From Microbacterium sp. SORGH_AS_1204 (lineage in GTDB: Bacteria > Actinomycetota > Actinomycetes > Actinomycetales > Microbacteriaceae), in NCBI RefSeq assembly GCF_030818935.1, contig NZ_JAUTBD010000001.1, positions 186,001 to 250,000 on the forward strand: 64,000 nt of DNA. Reading direction: 5' to 3'. Under the pieces are notes generated by a model. It saw only the letters and a list, made by a program, of their open reading frames with translations. It searched no databases and was not told the origin of the DNA. A program made the translations under genes and the position numbers. Shown here in pieces: positions 27,702 to 34,317 of the stretch (the first letter of the stretch is position 1; each line of letters starts with the position of its first letter).

Positions 27702-28492
27702 GCGGCCCTCCCGGTGGCTCCCACGACAGCGGCGGCCAGGCGCACGACCGCGAGATGCGTCGTCGAGCGGCGTGCGCGGCCGCCGGCCGCGAGACCCGCA
27801 TCGAACGGGATCGGCATGACGTCGTGGTCGGCGCCGACGGCGAAGGCCCGCGCCACCCCGTCGCCGTCGCGGGCGTGATCGACCAGCGCGAGCACGACCG
27901 ACGGCGCTTCGGGCAGGCCGCGCACGGCGTCGACGACCGAGCGGGCGTGCTCCGCCTGGGCGCGGCGGTTGTCGCTGACGAGGCAGACGACATCGCACAG
28001 CGCCGCGCACGCGGCGAGGTCGACGACGGGATGCCGCGCCCCGAAGTCGGTGACGGCGACATCGAAGAACCGCGCGATGGGAGCCGCCTCGCCCAGCCAC
28101 GCGCCGACGGCGTCGTCGGTGTCGCGCGGGCGGAGCACAACGATCCCGTCGCGCTCGTCGAGTCCGCTCAGCGCCTCGGTGGTGGTGCGCGCGGCAGCGC
28201 GCGTCTCGTCGGGGGCGACCGGCCGCGCACCGAGACGCTCGGCGAGACCCGCGGCCCCGGACGACACGTCGACCGCGAGCACCGGCTCGCTGCGTCTCGC
28301 CGCGATCGCCCGGGTGAGCTGGTGGGCGACGGTGCTGGTGCCGGCGCCGGACGTCAACGACACCACCCCGACGCGGCGCGTCGTCGACAGACCCCCGCGG
28401 ATCGCGGCATCCCACTCCGTCAGGCGCACGCGGCCGTTCGCTCCGCTGCCGAACACCGCGGTCGACACCGCGCGCAGGTCGAGCACGCTCAC
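27698..28492 (-). CDS. MinD/CpaE-like P-loop protein of the type VII locus
   Basis: A 264-aa protein with a SIMIBI/MinD-like fold: P-loop region VGVVSLTSGAGTSTVAHQL (about residue 45), VLAVDVSSGAAGLAERLG and later DVAVTDFGARHPVVDLAACA. The P-loop lacks the usual lysine (SGAGTSTV in place of GGxGKTT), as in CpaE-like pilus-assembly proteins, so it may bind nucleotide weakly or act as a scaffold. GTGA overlap with eccD and ATGA overlap with eccC place it between the two core secretion genes. It may be the counterpart of mycobacterial EspI, but that is inference. Confidence 0.75.
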   Translation of the reverse strand: MSVLDLRAVSTAVFGSGANGRVRLTEWDAAIRGGLSTTRRVGVVSLTSGAGTSTVAHQLTRAIAARRSEPVLAVDVSSGAAGLAERLGARPVAPDETRAAARTTTEALSGLDERDGIVVLRPRDTDDAVGAWLGEAAPIARFFDVAVTDFGARHPVVDLAACAALCDVVCLVSDNRRAQAEHARSVVDAVRGLPEAPSVVLALVDHARDGDGVARAFAVGADHDVMPIPFDAGLAAGGRARRSTTHLAVVRLAAAVVGATGRAA

Positions 28493-29838
28493 GAGCGGCC
28501 GCCGAACATGCCGAGCAGGTCGGCGTAGACGCCCAGGGCCCCCACGAGCAGCGGCACGAGCGACACCACCGCCAGAGTCTCCACGACGTTGCCGAGCCCG
28601 CGCAGCCGCGCCCGCACGTGCGGGCGGGGACGCACCAGCACCATCGTCGCGATCAGCGCGGCCAGCACGACGGCCGCACCCGCGCCGATCCAGCCGAGTC
28701 CGCCCGACAGCAGCACGGACAGCCCGGCCGCGGCGATCGCACCCGCCGCGGTCCACAGCAGCCAGCCCTGCCACCGCAGGGGGAACGCGCGGGTGCGCAG
28801 GGCCGCGACGAGGAAGAACGCCAGTGCCAGCAGCTCGGTCCAGACGGTTCCCGAGAACGCCAGCACGACCCCGGCGACCCCCAGAACGGATGCCACGGCC
28901 CCCACGCTCCACGTGAGCGCCGCGTACGCCTCGTCGATGGCGGCGAACGCACGGGGCCGCGCGGGCGGGGCGCCGTCGGCGGCGCGCTGGTCGAGGTCGG
29001 TCAGTCCCGCAGCCGACAGGGCGATCCAGGGCAGCGGGCCGGTGGCGAATGCGGCGATGACGCCGGCGACGGCCGCGGCGGACACGGCATCCACCCCGCC
29101 GAGGACGAGTCCGAGCAGCAGTGACGCCAGCACGGCACCGAGGGCTCCCCCGGAGGCGGCGCCGCGACGGCGGTGTGCGACCCCTGCGCCGAGGAGGGCG
29201 ACGGTGAAGCCCGTGGCGAGCGCCGAGGCGAAGCCGCCGACGACGGGGGCTGCGCCGACGAAGCCATGGGCGGTGAGGGCGGCCGTGGTCGCCGTTCCCA
29301 CCGGGAGGGCCAGGCCCGCCGCCGCGGCCGACACGCACGTCGACAGGCGACGCAATCCGCCGAGGCCGAGGCCCGTGGCGACGGCCGCGAGCACGACCGA
29401 GGCGGCCAGCAGGGCGAACGCAGCCCCCGTCGGCGACGACCACGGCGAGAGCCAGCCGGCGACGGCGAACGCGGTGGCGATGCCCGCTCCGCCCGCGACG
29501 GTGCGCGCCCGCTCGTCCCACCGGTCGGGACGCGCGTCGTGCGCGTCGGCGGCGGCGTCTGTCACGTCGATCACGACGGGAGGCGGCGGCGCGGCATCCA
29601 ACCGTACGAGGCGCACCAGGGTTCCGTCGGCGAGGTCGAGTTGCTGCGGCGTCAGCGCGATGTCGACCTGTTCACCGTCGGGGGCGATGACGGCGAGCGG
29701 ACGCTCGACGGTTCCGGCGGTCTCTCCGAGCAGGTCGAGCAGGCGCGGCAGGGCGGCACCGACAGGCTCGCCGCTCGGCACCACGACCTCGGCGCGACGC
29801 TCGGAACCTGCGACGGTCAAGCGGGTGTAGATGCTCAC
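28489..29838 (-). CDS. eccD: Type VII secretion membrane channel protein EccD
   Basis: A 449-aa protein. An N-terminal ubiquitin-like domain (about residues 1-80: VSIYTRLTVAGSERRAEVVV through GTLVRLVRLD) is followed by about 11 membrane helices from residue 115 on (AGGAGIATAFAVAGWL and onward), the standard EccD layout. It lines the inner-membrane pore of the ESX system. The GTG start at 29838 overlaps the stop of the upstream small membrane protein. Length is typical of actinobacterial EccD. Confidence 0.92.
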   Translation of the reverse strand: MSIYTRLTVAGSERRAEVVVPSGEPVGAALPRLLDLLGETAGTVERPLAVIAPDGEQVDIALTPQQLDLADGTLVRLVRLDAAPPPPVVIDVTDAAADAHDARPDRWDERARTVAGGAGIATAFAVAGWLSPWSSPTGAAFALLAASVVLAAVATGLGLGGLRRLSTCVSAAAAGLALPVGTATTAALTAHGFVGAAPVVGGFASALATGFTVALLGAGVAHRRRGAASGGALGAVLASLLLGLVLGGVDAVSAAAVAGVIAAFATGPLPWIALSAAGLTDLDQRAADGAPPARPRAFAAIDEAYAALTWSVGAVASVLGVAGVVLAFSGTVWTELLALAFFLVAALRTRAFPLRWQGWLLWTAAGAIAAAGLSVLLSGGLGWIGAGAAVVLAALIATMVLVRPRPHVRARLRGLGNVVETLAVVSLVPLLVGALGVYADLLGMFGGRS

Positions 29839-30092
29839 GGGGTGACGGCTCCGGTCGGGGTCTGGATCGAGGTGCTCGTCTGCGCGCGCTCGGTGAGCAG
29901 CTGCGAGACGAACGACACGCCCACACAGGCGGCGCACGCGATCGCGGCCACGACGATCGAGCCCATCAGGCGCTTCATGTGGTCGTTGACGGTGCGACGC
30001 TCGCCGATGTGACCGTGGATCAGGGCGGCGCCGAGGCGCATGCGCTGGATCTTGGCCTGCTCGATGAGCACCGTGTCGCGCTGGTCGGGCAT
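29835..30092 (-). CDS. Small single-pass membrane protein of the type VII locus, 85 aa
   Basis: Layout: 40 residues of cytoplasmic helix-forming sequence (MPDQRDTVLIEQAKIQRMRL), one membrane helix (GSIVVAAIACAACVGVSFV, about 44-62) and a short outside tail rich in Thr. The N-terminal helix followed by one TM recalls the start of EccB, whose large outside domain is missing here; this comparison is only by layout. Strong GGAAGGAG site. It overlaps eccD at its end and is coupled at its start to an 18-codon mini-ORF. Confidence 0.75.
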   Translation of the reverse strand: MPDQRDTVLIEQAKIQRMRLGAALIHGHIGERRTVNDHMKRLMGSIVVAAIACAACVGVSFVSQLLTERAQTSTSIQTPTGAVTP

Positions 30093-30148
30093 CAGCGGGC
30101 TCCTTCCTGTGTGGGCACGCGAAGGCCGACGCCGACGATCGCGGGCAT
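30092..30148 (-). CDS. 18-codon mini-ORF joining two type VII genes
   Basis: ATG at 30148 overlaps the TGA of the 357-aa gene (TGATG), reads MPAIVGVGLRVPTQEGAR and stops at a second TGATG that starts the 85-aa membrane protein. An 18-bp direct repeat (30086-30103 and 30142-30159, 56 bp apart) covers both junctions, so the mini-ORF looks like a small duplication that keeps the translational coupling. Whether the peptide itself matters is unknown. Confidence 0.5.
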   Translation of the reverse strand: MPAIVGVGLRVPTQEGAR

Positions 30149-31221
30149 CAGCGGGCTCCCCGCGGCGGGACGAGCTGCGAGCGCACATGCGGGGCGACGT
30201 CGAGCAGGTCGGCCAGGCGCGCCGGATCCAGCGTCGCGAGCACGTCGTTCAGACTGGTCCACCCGCCGCCGTCGACGGAGCCGAGCGGAAGCAGGACGCC
30301 CGGAAGCCTCGGGCTGCCGACGATCGTGCCGCCCACGTCGCCGATCCATCGCTTCGCATCGATGCCCAGGGCCCGCACGCCCGCCGGGCCGATCAGCAGC
30401 GCGAGCGGCTCGGGGTGAGGTGCCGCCGTCGCGCGTCGCGCGAGGTCGGGGGCGCCGATCGCGGCGAAGGCCACGCCGATGAGCGGGAGCCCCACGGTCG
30501 CCGCCCGGGCGAGGAGCTCCCGCGCCTCAGCGGTCGCCGCCGTGCCGGCGTCGCGTCCCACGCCCGGAACCGCCGCCCACACCCGCGTGGTCTCTTCGAG
30601 CCCCTCGCTCGTGCGGGCGGCCTGCACGGTCGCGACGACCGCGCGCTCGCCGCCGCCGACGGCGACCCAGTGACTGTCGAGCGGGATCCGGCGTCGGGAG
30701 CGCTCGGTGAGATCGTCGCGGTTCCACGGCGCGAGCAGCGGCTCGACGGCGCCCCACGCGGCGGGTTCGGCGTCGGTGAACAGAGCGATCGCCGCCTCGG
30801 CGACCCCGCCCAGGCGCACCGGACGGGTCACCCGGTGGCGCGTCGACACCGTCGCGACGACCTGCAGAGCGGATGCCAGCTGAGCCCGCACGAAGAAGGG
30901 GTGCACGCTCTCGGGCGTCGGGGCAGCGGCGGTGAGCGCCTCGGCCGGAGCGGAAAGTCGCACACCGGTGCGGGCGTCGTAGAAGCCGTCGTCGCGCGTG
31001 CGCACGACCCAGTGCCCCTGCACCGCCGACAGCACCTGGGCGAGCGGCTGAGTCATGCGCGAATGCTCGCCCGAGACGACGATCGGGCGCAGCCCCTGGC
31101 TGGCGGTCTTGTGCAGCCAGTCGCTCATCGCCGTGGTGAGCGCGATCACGGGGACGCGCGTCTCGGTACCGGCCCAGCCGGGGCCGGCGGCGTCGAGAAG
31201 GGGGTGGTCGACGGTGGTCAT
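30148..31221 (-). CDS. Conserved protein of actinobacterial type VII loci (DUF6177-like)
   Basis: A 357-aa soluble protein (MTTVDHPLLDAAGPGWAGTE; TTAMSDWLHKTASQGLRPIV; C-terminal MLEB-free end SQLVPPRGAR). It contains no membrane helix and no catalytic motif I recognise. I believe it matches the actinobacterial family DUF6177, which lies beside EccC/EccD and FHA genes in Microbacteriaceae, but this is from memory and unverified. ATGA overlap with the FHA gene upstream and TGATG with the mini-ORF downstream make it part of the core operon. Confidence 0.65.
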   Translation of the reverse strand: MTTVDHPLLDAAGPGWAGTETRVPVIALTTAMSDWLHKTASQGLRPIVVSGEHSRMTQPLAQVLSAVQGHWVVRTRDDGFYDARTGVRLSAPAEALTAAAPTPESVHPFFVRAQLASALQVVATVSTRHRVTRPVRLGGVAEAAIALFTDAEPAAWGAVEPLLAPWNRDDLTERSRRRIPLDSHWVAVGGGERAVVATVQAARTSEGLEETTRVWAAVPGVGRDAGTAATAEARELLARAATVGLPLIGVAFAAIGAPDLARRATAAPHPEPLALLIGPAGVRALGIDAKRWIGDVGGTIVGSPRLPGVLLPLGSVDGGGWTSLNDVLATLDPARLADLLDVAPHVRSQLVPPRGAR

Positions 31222-31994
31222 GCGGCATCCCGAACGGTCAGGGTGCGGTCACCGATCTCGAGGACGACACCGGTGGGCACGGGGGTGCGTTGGTGGGGGA
31301 GGAGGGGGGTTGCGGCACCATCGCCGCGGACGAACACCCCGTTCGTCGAGCCCAGGTCGATCACCCAGACCTGCCGGCCGTCCCACTCGAGGCGCACGTG
31401 CGACTTCGACAGCGTGCGCGACATGTCGGCCCAGCGGTACACCTCGGCGGGCGCGTCGGCCGGCGCCGAGGGCGCACGCCCCAGGATCAGCGCGGTGTCG
31501 AGCGTGAGGCGCTCACCGGAGTCGAGCAGCAGCGTCGGCACCACGCCGCGACGACCGCGACCGGGCGTGCTGCCGCTGGGCGTGGCATCCGGAAACGCGA
31601 ACGCGGCGATCGCCGGAGCGAAGGGGTCGCGCCCGCGCCGCAGGTCGAACATGGCGAGCTTGCCGGATGCCAGGGCCCAGAGGGCCGCGCTGCCCGCGGC
31701 GACCCCGGTCTCACGGTGGACGATCCTCGCGTCGACCGTCGATGCGCCGAGGGTTCGCCCGGTGCGGCCGAGCAGCCACACGGCGCCGGCGAGGAGCCCG
31801 ACCCCGACGACGATGAGGAACCATCCCGCTGCCGGCGGTCCGGTCGCGATGAGGACGATCCCGGCGGTCAGAAGAGCCACGGGCATGACCACGTCGAGGG
31901 CTACGGCGCCGACGACCTTGCCCGGGCGGGCACGCTCGGAGGAGACGAAGGGGTCCACGTCAGCAAGGCGTGGGGTCTCCTGCACGTTCGTCAT
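31218..31994 (-). CDS. FHA domain membrane protein of the type VII locus
   Basis: A 258-aa protein: two membrane helices (about 28-72: VVGAVALDVVMPVALLTAGI and AGWFLIVVGVGLLAGAVWLL), a linker, then a C-terminal FHA domain (about 170-255) with all landmark residues: LILGR, SKSHVRLEW and DLGSTNGVFV. FHA domains bind phosphothreonine partners and are found in ESX and T7SSb cores (EssC N-terminus), so it may tie the secretion machine to kinase signals. The GAGGAGG site supports the start at 31994; it appears to be the first gene of the core operon. Confidence 0.85.
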   Translation of the reverse strand: MTNVQETPRLADVDPFVSSERARPGKVVGAVALDVVMPVALLTAGIVLIATGPPAAGWFLIVVGVGLLAGAVWLLGRTGRTLGASTVDARIVHRETGVAAGSAALWALASGKLAMFDLRRGRDPFAPAIAAFAFPDATPSGSTPGRGRRGVVPTLLLDSGERLTLDTALILGRAPSAPADAPAEVYRWADMSRTLSKSHVRLEWDGRQVWVIDLGSTNGVFVRGDGAATPLLPHQRTPVPTGVVLEIGDRTLTVRDAA

Positions 31995-32097
31995 CGGCGC
32001 CTCCTCAGCCTTCCACCCTATGCGGGTCATGGCGCCGATGCCGAGCCGGTGCACCCATTGCGTGGATAACTCGTCGCGCGGAAGAATGAGCCGCTCA

Positions 32098-32571
32098 TCA
32101 GCACGTATCCTGCCCGTCGTCGGCGGAGGCGGGGATGAGCGTCGTCACGGTCTGGCGGTAGCCGTCGAGGGCGTCGAGCGCGACGACGAACGAGACTCCG
32201 CCATTGCCGCCGCGATCGTCGTGTACCTCCGCGCCGGGCAGCGTGATGAGCGTGCTCCACTCCGGGCTGCTGTAGGTGTACAGAACGGCGAGGTGTCCGC
32301 CCTGGGAACGGGGGAGGGGAGCGTAGGCGTGGACCATGTTGTGGGTCCAGGTCGAGACGAGCGGGATCCAGTGGTCCTCGTAGAGCGCCTCCGAGTCGAC
32401 CCTCTCGGCGCGCAGAATGGCGTCGAAAGGCACCCTGCGGTATCCGATGCCCTCGTGGTCGTAGAGGAACACCTCGGACGGCGATTTGCCCACCTCGATG
32501 CGCCGCGTCGGTACGAACCATCCTTCGACCGTCTGCACCCACGTTCCGGTGCTGCGGATCACGTCACCCAC
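32098..32571 (-). CDS. Hypothetical protein, about 157 aa
   Basis: A soluble protein with several aromatic segments (WVQTVEGWFVPTRRIEVG; FLYDHEGIGYRRVPFDAIL; LAVLYTYSSPEWSTLITLPG). No signal peptide or domain recognised. It stands between the secretion core and the effector module. The start is uncertain: GTG at 32571 or 32562; the frame is open further. Context suggests an accessory or immunity-type protein of the type VII island, but nothing in the sequence proves it. Confidence 0.5.
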   Translation of the reverse strand: MGDVIRSTGTWVQTVEGWFVPTRRIEVGKSPSEVFLYDHEGIGYRRVPFDAILRAERVDSEALYEDHWIPLVSTWTHNMVHAYAPLPRSQGGHLAVLYTYSSPEWSTLITLPGAEVHDDRGGNGGVSFVVALDALDGYRQTVTTLIPASADDGQDTC

Positions 32572-32669
32572 GTCACTCGTCCCCAACCTCGCCCGGGCGG
32601 TCGACGGGCATGTTCCGCGTGCTTCGGACCGGGTGGGGCGGAGGGACGTGTCGCGGCGAAGATGGATGT

Positions 32670-33104
32670 GTGGATGACGACGAGATCCTGGAGATGTGGG
32701 CACATCGAGCGGGCTTTCCGAGCCGTCTCGCGGCGAGTGACGTTGCACGGGGATGGTGGAACCCGGAGACCGCTTTCGCGGTCCGTCGCGCTGCTGACTC
32801 CACCTGGCAGGTCGACATCGAGAACCGCGGCGCGCGAACGATCGAGGCGGTCTTCGCGAGGGAGGCCGACGCGGATCGATTTCTTCTCATGCGGTTCGGG
32901 GTGCTGTGGCGTCTCGAACGGGGATTCGACGACTGCTTCCCACTCTCCCCCGCCGAGGGCGTTGATCTGGAGGCGAGCGGCTCGGGGTACGCCGTTCGCG
33001 CGGGAACGGGGAGCGCGGAGATTCTGTCCGAACGACAGGCCACCCGTTTCAGCCACGTCGCGGGCGAGTCCCTCGCCGCCGTCAGTGCGCGCCTCATGAC
33101 CTAG
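32670..33104 (+). CDS. Hypothetical protein, possibly immunity-like (plus strand)
   Basis: About 144 aa from GTG 32670 (DDDEILEMWAHRAGFPSRLA; WQVDIENRGARTIEAVFARE; GVLWRLERGFDD). It is the only plus-strand gene inside a 15-kb minus-strand type VII island, and converges on the YrhB-like gene (ends 33104 and 33101 overlap). Size, acidity and setting resemble immunity proteins of polymorphic toxins (loosely the Imm61 group), but I cannot confirm a family. An ATG at 32610 would add 20 residues. Confidence 0.5.
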   Translation: MDDDEILEMWAHRAGFPSRLAASDVARGWWNPETAFAVRRAADSTWQVDIENRGARTIEAVFAREADADRFLLMRFGVLWRLERGFDDCFPLSPAEGVDLEASGSGYAVRAGTGSAEILSERQATRFSHVAGESLAAVSARLMT

Positions 33105-33382
33105 GTCCTGCGCCTCAAGCGGTCCATCTGCTTGTCGACGGGCTCAGCGCTCGACAACGTGAACACGGCGCCGCCATCCTTCGCAACGACGTACGGCCCG
33201 TTGCCCGTAAGCGCGTGAAAGACGTCTCCGTGAGCGGCGAACGCCTCCGACTGATAGCCCAGAACCCACCACGAGCCGTAGTCGAGCGTCTCACCGACCA
33301 GGACGCAACGGGGCATGCCGTGCTCCTCGGCCCTACGGAGCGTTTCGCGAACGATCTCACGCGCACCAGCCTCGTCGATCAT
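33101..33382 (-). CDS. YrhB/Imm35-like small protein, probable immunity protein
   Basis: 93 aa (MIDEAGAREIVRETLRRAEE; CVLVGETLDYGSWWVLGYQS; NGPYVVAKDGGAVFTLSSAE; ending MDRLRRRT). The pattern GPYVV-KDGG-F-P is that of YrhB-domain/Imm35 immunity proteins found beside polymorphic toxins. It lies in the effector module just after a broken copy of itself. It may neutralise the local toxin or one lost or supplied by rivals. Confidence 0.65.
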   Translation of the reverse strand: MIDEAGAREIVRETLRRAEEHGMPRCVLVGETLDYGSWWVLGYQSEAFAAHGDVFHALTGNGPYVVAKDGGAVFTLSSAEPVDKQMDRLRRRT

Positions 33383-33384
33383 CT

Positions 33385-33651
33385 TCAACCTCGCTTCGTG
33401 ATGGTGGGAAGCGATCTGTGAGTCATCGCGGCGTGTACGCGACTCCTCTTCACATCCCCGCGGGATTCTTCTCGCGCGAATGCTCGGAAGACATCGCCGA
33501 GCACGGCGAACGCATCGGACTGATAGCCCTGCACCCACCACGAGCCGTCGTGGAGCGACTCCCCCACGAGCACGCATCACACCCCGCCGTCGTCTTCGGA
33601 GTGTCGGAGGGCCTGACGCGCGAGCTCGCGGGCTGCGTCCGCGTCGATCAT
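33385..33651 (-). pseudogene. Broken duplicate of the YrhB-like immunity gene
   Basis: From ATG 33651 the frame reads MIDADAARELARQALRHSED, DGGV, an in-frame TGA, then CVLVGESLHDGSWWVQGYQS in the same frame. This matches the intact neighbour at 33101-33382 across the stop. After the residue pair AF the similarity ends and the tail (REESRGDVKRSR and onwards) is unrelated, so the conserved GPYVV-KDGG region is lost. An early nonsense codon plus a replaced 3' end make a functional product unlikely. A GTG-started fragment from 33573 (62 codons) could still be made. Confidence 0.75.
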
Positions 33652-33702
33652 CTCGACCTCGATTCGTGACGGTCCGATCAGTCCGGACAAGAGGCGATTC
33701 GC

Positions 33703-34317
33703 TTATCGGGGCGCCGCCGTCGACCTGAAGGGAACGTACTCTCGTGCGCGCACCATCTCCTCGAACTCTGCCGCCTCCGTGGCCGTTACCTCTTCGAGGT
33801 CGGATTCCAGGGAGAACGCGAAGAAGGTGTGGATCTGTCGACGAGTGTCGGGTCGCCACTCGTCGACATCCTTGAGGACCTCGTCGACGATCACTCCGTC
33901 TCTCGTCCGTCGTCTGTAGAGCGCGATCGGAATGGGAGTCGCGCCCTCACCGCCATATCTCACGAAATAGCGAGGGGCGTCCTGGCCGGATTCGATCCCC
34001 AACCATCGGAGGCGGAAGAACCAGCGAGAAGCGAGAGCATCGATCGCAGCGGACGACAGGGCTGGTCGTGATGCTGCCAGTCGTCTCTTGTAGGCGGTGG
34101 CACCTCCGTCGGAATGAGTGCCGAGATCCGAGATCGTCAGATCGTCGGACGCCGCGACCGCATCGTGGACACGGGCGAGCAGAGCGTTCGCGTCGACCGA
34201 GTTGGTCCTCGCGAGGTCGGCGACCGCACTCTCGTCCGAGAGGGGCATCTTCGCTGCAGGCCAGCCCAGGAATGCCATCACTGCCGCGGACAGGAGCGAG
34301 TCATCGTTCGTAGACAT
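33703..34317 (-). CDS. Candidate immunity protein for the type VII toxin
   Basis: A 204-aa soluble protein (MSTNDDSLLSAAVMAFLGWP; RWFFRLRWLGIESGQDAPRY; TPIPIALYRRRTRDGVIVDE). Its start lies inside the 3' end of the 1093-aa toxin gene (17-bp overlap) with GGAAGG spaced 8 bp from the ATG, the standard toxin-immunity arrangement. No family recognised. Cytoplasmic location (no signal or helix) fits neutralising an enzyme that acts inside cells. Function is inferred from the gene order. Confidence 0.65.
   Translation of the reverse strand: MSTNDDSLLSAAVMAFLGWPAAKMPLSDESAVADLARTNSVDANALLARVHDAVAASDDLTISDLGTHSDGGATAYKRRLAASRPALSSAAIDALASRWFFRLRWLGIESGQDAPRYFVRYGGEGATPIPIALYRRRTRDGVIVDEVLKDVDEWRPDTRRQIHTFFAFSLESDLEEVTATEAAEFEEMVRAREYVPFRSTAAPR

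Noticed and set aside
33115..33366. Alternative minus-strand frame over the YrhB-like gene
   Set aside because: Different frame from the protein that matches its broken neighbour; Arg/Thr-rich with no conserved pattern.
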